Positions 48,793 to 58,755 of a stretch of 64,000 bases of DNA are shown one piece after another; position 1 is the stretch's first letter; every line of letters begins with the position of its first letter. Origin of the DNA: Plotosus lineatus (lineage: Eukaryota; Chordata; Actinopteri; Siluriformes; Plotosidae); assembly GCA_024760905.1 (NCBI GenBank), contig CM045735.1, positions 2,962,161 through 3,026,160 on the forward strand, read 5' to 3'. Position numbers and translations under genes: made by a program. The notes below the pieces were generated by a model that saw only the letters and a list, made by a program, of their open reading frames with translations, searched no databases and was not told the DNA's origin.

Positions 48793-51700
48793 TAATCGGC
48801 CCGGAAAAGCCATTTCCCCAGAAGAGCTCGTAAATCAAAATTTTGCTGCTTTGATCCCACAAAAATCTGCCCCATCCAACCAGCAAAATTTTGATTTACG
48901 AGCTCTTCTGGGGAAATGGCTTTTCCGGGCCAATTAGCTTCGTATTCTTCTGCGTGTATTCCTGCGTGCTCCGACAATGCATTGTGTAGTGCTTCTCAAT
49001 TATTTTCTATAAAAAAGGAAAAATTTCATGCCCCCTCAGCACCCCCGCGTGTGACTGTAAATTGTGTTTACTGCACTGCATATCGTTTGTTCGGTGCTTT
49101 TTCCCTACACCATAGCACTACAATGAGTGCCACTGTCACCTGTAGAGAGTACGCAATTACACTTTATTCTAGTATAGTATGGCAAAAAAAGCATGTTCCC
49201 CAGGGTCATACGCGTCCCCCCCTGGCATCACACCGTGCCCCACTATTTGAGAAGCACTGATCTTGTGGGAGCTCGCTACGAGCCTTTCCTCATGGGCATT
49301 CGTAGTGCGCACACGCACAAAATTCTCCTCCTTCTCTGTTACGCACCACCTCCTGCCTGCCCACGTGACATCTTCGCCACAGTCAATGATTGGAAGGTTA
49401 GTTGACTTATTGTTTTATTATTATTTAATATATTAGGTCAAATATACGTGTTTGTGGCGGGTTATGAGTTTGGGAGGGGGTTGGAAGTTTTGTGTTATTT
49501 CTTATGGGATTTTTTTATTTTTATTTTTCATATGGGAGTTTTTATGGGAATAATTGTTTCATCTAACGAAGTTTTTCGCTTACAAGCTCGCCCTCGGAAC
49601 GAGCGTGACACAAAATTTATCCTCTCACTGATTCACAGTAAAAAGTGGACGTGCTCATGTCTCGAAAATGCAATAACACAGATAAAAATCACAGTTTTAG
49701 TAAAATTTAAATTTCTACTTTTTGTTTGAAATGAGATCTGGGAAAGAAGTTATAATGCACATTTTGTAATTGTGATTTCACTGCAGACTGCAGTGTCAGC
49801 AAATCGTATCGTGATAAAATGTATTAGAATATTGAGATTATATCATCCAGCCCACTGCGAATATTTTGTTTGATATGCACAGAGAGCGACGTCTCCGTGC
49901 CATGAAGGTATCAAAAACGTTTTTTTTTTTGTTTTTTTTTTCAAAGAAACTTAAACTGTTTCTGTAAATTATTATTAATTAAAAAATCTTATTTTTAGGA
50001 CTGCAAAAAATTGGAGTTGGCTATAAATTTGATTTAATACAGCATTAAATAGCCAGATAAAAATGTAATAAATAAATAAAAAAAAAGTCAGGTGCTGATT
50101 TTTTTAATCATTATTGTTGTTGTGTTTTTTTTTGTATTTTTGCTAGATCACAGCAGCAAGAGAAATGCTTCCTGTGTAGTAAGTTTTTCTCAAGTAAGGA
50201 GTACAGCAGTCATGTGGACCAATGCATTCAGCAGAAAACAACAAAGCAGGTGAACCTTCTGAGAAATATATTTTAATATTACCATCATTATGTTTAAGTG
50301 TTTGTGCTGATTTATAAATTGTGCAGACTCTGTGCTTTAATTGCAGAAATGAATGTGAATATTTTTACAGGGACAGTCAGTCATATTGAGTTGAATTACA
50401 CATGTTGGTGTGATATTTATCTCTGAAGGTTCCTGAGCAGGGTTTTTCCAAAGCATCTCGAACATACATGTTAAAAACAGGCACTTCTTGTTCAGCCTGA
50501 TGATCAGGAACAGAAAAAACACTAAAACAACAGATTAAAATAATTTATTTTCTTTAACGTTAATGTTTATTTTTATACAATTTACATTTTATGGACATGA
50601 CAATGACGAGCATTAAAATAAAAGTCTCATATTTTTGTGGTGTGAATCGCGTTTGAAAGTCTTGATCAAGAGCATCTTAAAATCTTGCACCGTGACCGTT
50701 CTTTCAGCACAAGCTTCCAGTAGTCATGAGATATGTAAGTAAATACAGTGATAACTCGGCTAACGAATTTAATTCGTTCTGAGGGCGAGCTTGTAAGCCA
50801 AAAAAGTTCATTAGATGAAACAATTATTCCGATAAGAAATAACAGAAAACCAATTCATCCGTTCCCACCCCCTCCCAAACTCGTATAACCGGCCACAAAC
50901 ACACAGGTTTCACCAAATATATTAAAGATAAACATGTAAAAACAATAAATATTTCATAATAGTACATGTACCTCAGCATAAATAATAATAAATTATTAAT
51001 AATAATAAAACAAGAATAAACAATAAGTCAACTAACTCTTCTGATCATTGACTGTGGCAAAGTTGTCATGTGGGCAGGCAGGAGGAGGTGCTGTGTAACA
51101 GGGAGGAGGAGAATTTTGTGTTTGTACACACTATGAATACCAGCAAGGAAAGACTCGTGGTGAGCTCCCACAAGGCCAGTGCTTCTCAAATAGTGGGGCA
51201 TCGGGTGGGGGTGCGTATGACCCTGGGGAACATAGTTTATTGCCATGATGTAGTAGAATCGAGCGTAATTGCGCATCCACTACAGTAGTTGGCAGTGGCG
51301 CTCTCATTGTCCCGCTGTGGTGTATGGAAAAGCACAGAGCAAATGATATGAAGTGCAGTAAACACTATTCATTGTTGTGTGCGGGGTGCTGGTGGGGTAT
51401 GAAATGTTTTTGTTTTTTGTTTTTTTCCCCTTCCTAGAGGGGGCATCACAGAAAATAATTGGTAAGCACTGCACAAGGCGTTATCGGAGCGCAGAAAAAT
51501 ACAAGGCTAATCGATCCGGAAAAGCCATTTCGAGGGGAGGTCGTAAAGTGAATTTTTGCTCGTTGGATGGAGCTGATTTTTGGTGGGTCGAAGCTCATAT
51601 CATGGAAAATCCGTTATAAGGGACACTCGTTAGACGAGTTACCAATGTAAATCAAATTGTAATATGCACATTAGTCACTGATTTTTATTAATTAAATAAA

Positions 51701-54700
51701 TTATTCATTCATTCAGTTTTTTTTTTTAAGCTGCTGAACTGTAATTTGGGTCACGGAGAGGCTGGCGCCCCTCTCAGCCGACTCCTGGTGAGGACAGGGT
51801 ACACCCTGAACAGTTCGCCAGGCCATCACACACACAAAACCATTCACTCTCACAGACACCTAGGCGGGATTTGGAACAGCTATGTAGCCCACTGTGAGAC
51901 GAAACCGGAGTTACACCAAGGAAACCCACGCAAGCACGGGGAGAACACGCAGACCCCAAACGGAAACGCCAAGCCTAGGAATTGAACCCAGGACCTTCTT
52001 GCTGTGAGTCAGACATGCAAACTACTGTGACCTCAAACTGCCCCGTTATTAAAATTAATTCATAAATGATTTTGTTGTTTAAAAACAAGTTTCTGAAAAA
52101 AATTTTTAGTTTTTAACTGGACAGTAATAATTATTAAATTTTGTTGCCGTTTATGTGGTTCTTATTCTTCTACTTCTTCTTATTATTATTAATAACAGTA
52201 ATAATAATGTCCTTCAGTGGTATTCTATAGTTGATTAAATAACAATTGGTGTGCATGTACAGCCCAAAAGGTATCGTTTACTGTGATATTTTGTGGTGAA
52301 ATGACCTGGATGAAATTCCTCTCCTTACTATCACACCAGAAATATGCAGTGAAATCCAAGGCCAAAAATTTTTGCATAACAGACACTAGAGACACGCCTG
52401 TGGCAAACTTTTACCAGCACAGCTCACACTGAAATGTCTGAATAGCTGTACATATTTGTAAAAAGAACAGGGTGATGTACGGCTGAAATAAAAAAGTGAC
52501 TTCGAGTTTCTCATTAAAATTAATTTAATTTTTTTTGCTGAATTTAATTTGGGCAAATTTTTAAATAAATGTTTTTTTTTTTTTTTTTCAGTTATGTAGC
52601 GTGAGTGTGATTGCACTTGGTACATGGATACCTGGTAATAATATGTAGGGCTCCATAGCAACGGTCTGTTCTGCTTGGTATCAGTGTTTATATAAAGAAA
52701 CCAAAAATGTAGTTGGAGTGCAGACCTCAACCAAGGTAGTGCTGTCTCACCACTTTGATTATAATGCAGACGCATCTTTAGAATTACACTGTCCCCTGTG
52801 ACTTGTACTACAGTTATTCATGAGCTCTGTATTTTTTTATTTATTTTTTGACATTCACAAAATATTCCACTCTTACAAAATGATTGTGGTCAGGTCCATA
52901 ATTTAATCAGTTCTTTGTTGGCCAGGTTGTTTGTTACAATTACTTGTAAATATGTTAATTGTTTTTTTTTTTTTTTTTGAGGTATTTTGCTCACAGACAG
53001 ACACTCCTCCAATCTCATTAATGTCATTCTGACCAATCAGAATCAAGTATTGACCCTTGTAGTAGTCATAGTAGCAGTAATATTATTAGTAATGACTGCA
53101 TGACTTTTATTTTGTAAATCATTTTATGTTTAGATTATTTCTTCCTCTGTAAACTGTTTCTTTAGCATGAACGCTCATCTCCACTCCTTCTCTTGTTCTC
53201 TTCAATGAAGACAGGGGTGTAAAATTACCTCACATCGTTTTTGGTTGAGTGAAATCTCAAATGCCCTGCATGGGAGTCAGCTTGAATCAGATCCTGTCAC
53301 GTTAATCTGTCATTTGATTCTTTTTAATATAGCTGTCAGAGTGACTTGTTTTTTTGTTGTTTTTTTTTTCATTTTATTTATTTATTTTTTTTGTAAAGAG
53401 ATTTGTCTCTTTATTCACATAATTTGCAAGACTGCACTTTGGCGATATAATTATAGTTATATATACAGTGGCACCTTGACTTACGAGTGTCTTTTATAAC
53501 AAATTTTCCATGATACAAGCTTTGATCCACCATCGAAAATCCGCCTCATCCAACCAGCAAAATTTTGATTTACGAGCTCTGCTGGGGAAAGGGCTTTTCC
53601 GGGCCAATTAGCCTCATATTCTTTCATGTGTATTCCTCCATGCTCCAAGACTGCCTTGTGTAGTGCTTCTCGATTATTTTCTGTGATACCCCTTATAGAA
53701 AGTAAAAACGCATTTTCTGCCCACCAAGTGTACTGAGCGCGACTGTAAACAGTGTTTACTGCACTTCATATTGTTTGCTCGGTGTTTTCCCTACACCATA
53801 TGGAATACAGTGAGAGCGCCACTTGACACCTACTGTAGAGGATCTGCAAGTACACTTAATTCTAGTACAGTATGGCAAAAAAGCATGTTCCCCAGGGTCA
53901 CCCTCCACCCCCCGGGCATCACACCGCACCTCTCAAGAGGGGCGTGCCCAACTATTTGAGAAGTAATGGCCTTCTGTGCGCTCACCACGAGCCTTTCCTC
54001 GCTGGCATTTGTAGCATGCACATGCACAAAATTCTTCTCCTCCTCTTCTGTTATGCACCACTTCCTATCTGCCCATGTGACATCTTTGCCACAGTTGATG
54101 ATCGAAAGGGTTAGTTGACTTATTGTTTATTTTTGTTTTATTATTATTATTATTATTATTCATGTTAATGTACATGTATTATTATCATTATGAAATATTT
54201 GTTTTTACATGTTTATCTTGAATATATTAGGTCAAATATATGTGTTTGTGTCAGGTTATGAGTGTTGAAGGGGGTTGGAAAGGATTAATTGGTTTTCTAT
54301 TATATGGATCCCTCACTTTCCGCGGTTAATTGGAACCAAGACCCCCCGCGACCACCAAATTCCGAAGTAGGATCAACCCCCCCGACTGACATATACGTAC
54401 ATGTATATGATATCAATAAATACATATTCAATGCCATAAATGCTTATAATAACAATTAAACATTCAAAAATAATGCACAAGATGTAAATAAAATATAAAC
54501 ACACACATACAGACATGCGCGCACACACTCTGATATGCACCTCACATAAAAATGTAAGTAGTTTTGATGGGGGGGGGATTGTGGTTTTTTTGTTTTTGGG
54601 TTTGTTTTTTTTTCATATTTGCCTTGTTTTGCAGCATTTTCCGTAACTTCCTCTATTCCTTAATTTCCTTATTTTTTTAATTCAATTAATATATATATAT

Positions 54701-56487
54701 TTTTAAACCACAATGCACTGAAGCCACATGAATTGAAACGCGAAGTAGCGAGGGATCCCTGTATTTCCGATGGGAATTTTTGTTTTATCTAATGAACATT
54801 TCGACTTATGAGCTCGCCCTTAATTTCGTAAGTCAAAGTACCACTGCACTATGTGAATTTAACATCTAGATGCAATCTGTACCATAGTTGCAAATGTTTT
54901 TATTTTATTTTTTAAGGGAAACGGTTTGCTGTCTGCTTTGAGCCGAATGGAAACTGCACATCTAGGTACGTATGTGGTACTTAGCACACAGGTCTTGTAC
55001 ATCGCTGTGCCTCAGTTCATGTACTTGCAGACATATACACACTGTAAAGTAGATCAACATGCAGAGCCCTGTTATTATCCTAAAATATACTCAGTACGCT
55101 CTAAATTTTTAACTGAATAATATAACTGGGCAGCAAGTTTGCATTTAGCCTCCTGCAGAGTGCTACAGCCCCCACTTGTGTTGCTCTGCATTTTGTACTG
55201 ACATAGCTTCTCATGGTATACGAGCTTATCTGATCTTCTTCTTCTTTTCCTTTCGGCTGTTCCCTTCAGGGGTCGCCACAGAAAATGATCTGCCTCCATC
55301 TCACCCTGTCCTCTGCATCTTCTACTCTTACTCCAACGACCTTCATGTCCGCCTTCACCACATCCATAAATCTTCTCTTTGGTCTTCCTCTGGGCCTTCT
55401 GCCTGGTAGTTCCAACCTCAGCATCCTACTACCAATATACTCACTATCCCTCCTCTGTACATGTCCAAACCATCTCAATCTAGCCTCTCTGACTTTGTCT
55501 CCAAAACGTCTTACATGTGCTGTCCCTCTGATGTGCTCATTCCTGATCCTATCCATCCTCGTTACTCCCAAAGAGAACCTCAACATTTTCATCGCTGCTA
55601 CTTCCAACTCTGCCTCCTGTCTTTTCCCCAGGGCCACTGTCTCTAAACCATACAACATCGCTGGCCTCATCACTGTCTTGTACACTTTTCCCTTCATTCT
55701 TGCCTTCGATACTCTCCTATCACACATCACAGCGGACACTTTTCTCCATCCATTCCAACCTGCCTGCACGTGCTTCTTCACCTCTTTTCCACACTCGCCA
55801 TTGCTCTGGATTGTTCAGACTAAGTACTTAAAATCCTCCACATTCTTTACATCTGTACATCTCCCTTGTTCTTAAAAATGGGCACAAGCACACTTCTCCT
55901 CCATTCCTCTGGCATCTGCTCACTTTCTAAGACCTTGTTGAAGAACGAGCTGATCTGATATGCTGGTCATACATTAGCCAATCAGAGTCCATGGTTCCTC
56001 ATATCCAGTGTATACAGATGGAATAAATGAAAGTATGTTAATTGAGACACAGCTATGGGTAAAGGATAAATACATAAATTGTTGAGGACATCACAATGCA
56101 ATTCAGTTTTCGAGTTTCAAATGGATCTGAACTCGATATCGGAACCTGTTTCAGATGACAGTGGAGCCGGACCATCTAATACTGCAAACAAAACCAGTTG
56201 GTATGTCGTGAATAATTCATGAGTATTATAACAATTTGCGGCATCTGTAATATTTATGTTTGTGATGCTTTGCACGTGTGTCTGTGTTCCTCAGCGGCCC
56301 TACGGATGCACCCATGAGGCCTGGCGTTAGCGTGGTTCCTGAGGCTCAGGGTTATTACGTCAGCACGTCTCCTATCAAGTCCTTCACTCCCATATCAGAA
56401 CTCACGGACTGTGTCATAAACTTCCGGCAGCAGTACTCGGACAGGACCAACCAGAGGCTCGGGAGGAAGAGGAAGTTCAAGAGATAG
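37168..56487 (+). CDS. uimc1: UIMC1 (RAP80), BRCA1-A complex ubiquitin reader, 18 coding exons
   Basis: Nuclear scaffold that reads K63-linked ubiquitin and SUMO at DNA double-strand breaks and recruits the BRCA1-A complex through Abraxas. Coding exons: 37168-37287, 37433-37508, 37618-37742, 38234-38527, 38643-39068, 41539-41605, 41903-42027, 42134-42508, 42749-42982, 45798-45856, 45991-46109, 47726-47781, 47893-48124, 48228-48271, 50154-50249, 54917-54965, 56107-56200, 56295-56487. Phases match throughout: 2784 nt, 927 residues plus stop (human 719). Order: basic N-terminus [14 protein letters not shown]-interacting core LIISDS (30-35); UIM1 from residue 67 ([14 protein letters not shown]); UIM2 at 93-107; long Ser/Pro-rich linker with VKQE (213-216), a sumoylation consensus; Abraxas-interacting region 487-536; acidic Glu/Lys-rich stretch; fingers at 735-754 and 789-808; C-terminal block from about 892. 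Each domain aligns with human RAP80. The acceptor of exon 4 and the exact edges of exons 7 and 15 have in-frame alternatives. Non-coding 5' exons were not resolved. Confidence 0.95.
37288..37312. repeat. uimc1: (GT)n at the UIMC1 exon 1 donor
   Basis: The exon 1 donor GAG|GTGTGT is the first unit of a GT microsatellite. Several overlapping GT dinucleotides are available, but only phase 0 at 37287 joins exon 2 in frame. Confidence 0.85.
37815..38120 (+). mobile_element. SINE-C copy in UIMC1 intron 3, degenerate
   Basis: Landmarks caatttcctcccacagtccc, ttcctaggtgtgagcgtgca and gttgccctgcattgggactg are present. It ends about 110 bp before the exon 4 acceptor. Confidence 0.7.
39168..39441 (-). 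mobile_element. Headless SINE-A in UIMC1 intron 5, SINE-C-type tail
   Basis: Runs from tail to core and about 20 bp further (acagtgacaaccttgtggg) but lacks the tRNA head. Flanked by tgttttaggggtt (39155-39167 and 39442-39454). Confidence 0.85.
39455..40430. other. uimc1: UIMC1 intron 5, apparently unique part
   Basis: No repeat or exon was recognised. A and C homopolymers occur at 39640 and 39886. Confidence 0.45.
40431..40727 (-). mobile_element. SINE-B copy in UIMC1 intron 5
   Basis: Head, body (cagtataaatgggtaccagt on the minus strand) and tail aaacccaacagact. Flanked by aaccctgctcttg and aaccgctcttg, a likely target duplication. Confidence 0.83.
40809..41063 (-). mobile_element. Headless SINE-A in UIMC1 intron 5, perfect 17-bp TSD
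   Basis: RTE-type tail and core ending ccagttagccgca. Flanked by ctggactgatctttgtg at 40792-40808 and 41064-41080, identical. Proof that a copy lacking the tRNA head was the inserting unit. Confidence 0.9.
41189..41447 (+). mobile_element. SINE-D copy in UIMC1 intron 5
   Basis: Head gggggcagccgtagcctaat with ggtcgtcatttcaattccc, body tgtggcagcccaccgctcct and acgggttaagtgcagaggta. Confidence 0.8.
41608..41682. repeat. uimc1: (CT)n(GTCT)n just after UIMC1 exon 6
   Basis: Pure CT run starting 9 bp after the exon 6 donor, then GTCT repeats. It may affect splicing of a 67-nt exon. Confidence 0.9.
42134..42508 (+). other. uimc1: UIMC1 exon 8: Abraxas-interacting region (AIR)
   Basis: This 125-codon exon ends with the most conserved part of the protein. 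It begins [13 protein letters not shown] and continues through [19 protein letters not shown] to WGLP, and aligns residue by residue with the human RAP80 region that contacts Abraxas. The donor is CCT|GTGAGT. The first 75 residues are Ser/Pro-rich and not recognisably conserved. Confidence 0.93.
42696..42742. repeat. uimc1: (TG)n in place of the polypyrimidine tract of UIMC1 exon 9
   Basis: A TG run of about 45 bp stops 6 bp before the acceptor gcacgcag|GTGTTC. No ordinary C/T tract is present. Confidence 0.9.
43446..43830 (+). mobile_element. MITE-M copy F, truncated (UIMC1 intron 9)
   Basis: Starts near ttttcataacgaatttttca and keeps the block to gtagaggatgtgcaattaca, then lost next to an RTE fragment. 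Confidence 0.78.
43904..44290 (-). mobile_element. RTE LINE 3' fragment (UIMC1 intron 9)
   Basis: Minus-strand translation gives [40 protein letters not shown] and [20 protein letters not shown], with stops between. 5' truncated. Confidence 0.85.
44870..45428. mobile_element. Tigger-like internal-deletion copy (UIMC1 intron 9)
   Basis: About 560 bp with the same subterminal blocks as the ZNF346 intron copies (cattctctcaccagtcttac; agccattggctaaatttgaa) and the right end gcaagggcttactg before TA. No transposase is left, so this is a MITE-like derivative. Confidence 0.75.
46110..47725. other. uimc1: UIMC1 intron 11, no recognised repeat
   Basis: 1.6 kb of mixed sequence with no family recognised by eye and no plausible extra exon. 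Confidence 0.45.
47893..48124 (+). other. uimc1: UIMC1 exon 13: first C-x2-C-x11-H-x3-C finger
   Basis: The exon encodes an acidic Met/Glu-rich lead followed by [20 protein letters not shown] and YC, a UBZ-like CCHC finger at protein residues 735-754. It aligns with the human VSCPLCDQCFPPTKIERHAM segment. It ends in phase 1 at a GTGAGT donor. Confidence 0.92.
48711..48790. repeat. (TA)n microsatellite
   Basis: About 80 bp of TA directly abutting an inverted repeat. Confidence 0.95.
48791..49603 (+). mobile_element. MITE-M copy G with inverted duplication at its end (UIMC1 intron 14)
   Basis: The first 58 bp (48791-48848) are the reverse complement of 48881-48938 with about one mismatch. The rest follows the family to cttacaagctcgccctcgga, where the terminal repeat is lost. 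Confidence 0.8.
50154..50249 (+). other. uimc1: UIMC1 exon 15: second C-x2-C-x11-H-x3-C finger
   Basis: A 32-codon exon encoding [20 protein letters not shown] and C, residues 789-808, matching the second human finger. The acceptor lies in a CAG-CAG repeat, so the first codon may be optional (NAGNAG-type). An acceptor just upstream (TAG|ATC) would bring an in-frame stop and was rejected. Confidence 0.9.
50748..51647 (-). mobile_element. MITE-M copy H, diverged ends (UIMC1 intron 15)
   Basis: TA + cagtgataactcggctaacg at the left and cgttagacgagttaccaatg + TA at the right. About 900 bp, full length but with different terminal sequence from the other copies, so possibly a subfamily. Confidence 0.82.
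51712..52043 (-). mobile_element. SINE-C copy (UIMC1 intron 15)
   Basis: Minus-strand copy from the shared tail (gtcacggagaggctggcgcc) to the tRNA-like head (ggaccttcttgctgtgagtc). It shows head, body and tail together. Confidence 0.82.
52044..53460. other. uimc1: UIMC1 intron 15, AT-rich, no recognised repeat
   Basis: Several T-runs (52574, 52962, 53350). No exon or family was recognised. Confidence 0.45.
53466..54846 (+). mobile_element. MITE-M copy I, full length with nested element (UIMC1 intron 15)
   Basis: cagtggcaccttgacttacg at the left and gtaagtcaaagtaccactg at the right. A second transposon (54303-54761) sits inside. It ends 70 bp before UIMC1 exon 16. Confidence 0.85.
54303..54761. 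mobile_element. Short TIR element nested in MITE-M, TA duplication
   Basis: Ends ggatccctcactttccgcgg and cgaagtagcgagggatccct are inverted. TA flanks at 54301-54302 and 54762-54763. Other MITE-M copies read ctattatttccgat without the insert. Confidence 0.83.
55231..55955 (-). mobile_element. RTE LINE with internal deletion and TSD (UIMC1 intron 16)
   Basis: The 3' ORF region ([19 protein letters not shown] ... [20 protein letters not shown]) is joined directly to an upstream RT piece ([18 protein letters not shown]). The central RT catalytic region is missing. Flanks gagcttatctgat and gagctgatctgat are a target duplication around the deleted copy. Confidence 0.85.
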
Positions 56488-56529
56488 CATGAAAGGAACT
56501 CTCCAAAGATTCATGATGGCTTTTATTGC

Positions 56530-56590
<61 letters not shown>

Positions 56591-57042
56591 AGCCAAACTT
56601 CTGTGCTGTTTTTATATGATTTTTATGTTGTAATTAATATCATTAAATAACTTACTAAGGTTGTCTAGGGTGCCTTGTTATCAATTTTTAGATGTATGAT
56701 GTGATGCTACCAGGCAAAAAAAAAAAAACAAAGTTGAGAGAATGAAGAGAAGTAATCAAAGAAAGACTTGTATAACTGATGATGCTGTGTTTGCCTGTTT
56801 GATCTGCTGCGTTTGTTTTAATTTATGTTTGGATGAGGCGGATATGTGTGTGATATGAAATGTTTACATTTGAATACTAACTTTTATCAAATGTATTATT
56901 AAACATGTAGTCAAGTTGAAACGCATGACATCAGATGAGGGTGAGGATGGCGGTGATGAAGAACTCAGTGGTTCAGGAAAAACCTGCCATGACAACACTA
57001 TCACCAGAATGAGTTTGAATCCCCATCACTATTCTGCTCTTA
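56488..57042 (+). other. uimc1: UIMC1 3' UTR and downstream flank
   Basis: After the TAG stop at 56485-56487 comes AT-rich DNA with a (TA)n(CA)n microsatellite at 56537-56590. A possible variant polyadenylation signal, ATTAAA, is near 56643. No canonical AATAAA stands out. The sequence from about 56900 to 57030 looks unique and ends at a SINE-A insertion. The transcript end is not determined. Confidence 0.5.
56537..56590. repeat. (TA)n(CA)n in the UIMC1 3' UTR
   Basis: Compound dinucleotide run 50 bp after the stop codon. Confidence 0.9.
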
Positions 57043-57043
57043 A

Positions 57044-57389
57044 GGGGCAGTGGTGGTCTAGTGGTATAGGGTGCAGGATCGCTGATCCTAAGGTTGGATG
57101 TTTGAGTCCCCACAAGGTTGCCACTGTCCCCCCCCAGTGCAGCTAACTGGGTTATCAAAGGTGGGCCATGTCTGTCACTGTCTATGGTGAGAGCTTCATG
57201 TAAAAGAACCATTGCTGACTTTCGTAAAGAGTAGACTGCAAAGCCATCAGCGTGTTTCTGTCCCTTGTGAAAGGGTTGTGACAGGAAGGGCATCCGACGT
57301 AAAAACCTCTGCCAAATCAAATGTGTGAATCAGATGATTCGCTGTGGCGACTCTTGAGAAAGGGAAAAAGCCGAAAGGAAAAGGAGAAG
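57044..57389 (+). mobile_element. SINE-A, full length, RTE-type tail
   Basis: Complete head (ggggcagtggtggtctagtg), core and tail (aagccgaaaggaaaagg). Flanks attctgctctta and aatctgctccta. Confidence 0.88.
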
Positions 57390-57584
57390 AATCTGCTCCT
57401 ACCTGCACTTAATATTGTCTCAGCCGACTCTGGAGACCTGAACTACAGATATGTTAACGTCATCACAGCCAAAGTCCCAGATTGAAATGAAAGATGCCTT
57501 CTGTGGTCTGTTGGGTTATCGTTCATTGTTTTTCAGGTTTTAATCTATTGCTGTCCCCCCCCCCCAAAAAAACCCTAAAAATTC

Positions 57585-57845
57585 TCACTCATCTGCTGAA
57601 CCATGTAATTGTGCTTGGATTGCAGGAAGGCTGGAGCCTATCTTAGCTGAGACTGAGAGAGGCCATGGTACACTCAGAACAGCTCACCAGACCATGACAG
57701 GGCAACACAACCATTCATATCTACATGGTGGGGGGGGGGGGGGGTAGTTACACAGGCAGCTTATTTAATGTGCATTTGGTTTGTGGGAGGAAACTGCTGT
57801 ACCCGGAGGAACCTTGGTGTTCAGCCATGGGCCAAGTTATTTTTG
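57585..57845 (-). mobile_element. SINE-C copy, degenerate
   Basis: Reverse-oriented tail (aggaaggctggagcctatct, cagctcaccagaccatgaca) and body (gtttgtgggaggaaactgct). Contains a G-run. Confidence 0.7.
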
Positions 57846-58750
57846 CACTCACTACAATTCGGAAGCGGTTACTTTAGCTTAAGCGAATATTTTTGCAGGT
57901 TTCCCAAAGCGAAGTATGGTTCTTGGTTACTGTAGAAACATGGCGGTGTCAACTTATTCTAAGGGCCCAAAAAAATGTAATGGTTTTTTTTTGTTTGTTT
58001 GTTTGTTTGTTTGTTTTTTTTTTGGGGGGGGGGTTAAGATTATAAATTCCTGAAAACGTTTTTGATCGATGTAGTTCATTTATAATAATCAAAGTTTTAA
58101 AATATTACATGTTCGACCTTTGAGTTGTCTTTCTTTTCCTTTACCTGGTATATTTTACTTTGAAGGAAAACTTGGCGATCTTAAACCCGGCCCATTTGAT
58201 TGTCATGTTTTATTCCAATTTTTTCCAACAAAGACAATTGAAATCAGCCTGGTTGTGAGTTCAAATGCCAAACAGCTGTACAGTGTAGTCCTATGGGGCA
58301 ATCATCCACATCAAAATCTGCAGCTGGTTTTCACCACAGATTCCAATCGATGTTTGGCAACTTAGATACACCTGAGCCTGTCTACCCCTGGGAAGGCCTT
58401 TCATCTACAGTCTTTACCTTTCTGCCCCACCCCCATCGTTTAATTCTGACTTTATATATTATTACAACATTAAATGAGTCAAATAGTTTGAAGCTGTTTT
58501 GGTTTAAATTGAACGTTTATTCTGATAAAGAATTGAAGTTTAATTCAGTAAAGAAATTGGGTTTTTAGATTTTCTCTGGGACTAAAATTATAATCTTGGT
58601 AATCACACAAAATTTTACTTGGAATTTTTTTTTCACCATGGATTATTACATGACCAGAAATTTATAAATACATATTGAGGATTTTTTTTGAAGCAGCACT
58701 ACGAGGGCAGACTGTCCATCTTTATTTTATCATCAACTCCGTTTATTATG
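57846..58750. other. Apparently unique DNA, no gene seen
   Basis: Open frames at 58120-58568 have no recognised domain. T and G runs occur at 57985-58033. Confidence 0.4.
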
Positions 58751-58755
58751 GTATA

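Noticed and set aside
58120..58568. Small gene near 58.1-58.6 kb
   Set aside because: Two overlapping frames without recognised features; no support beyond being open.
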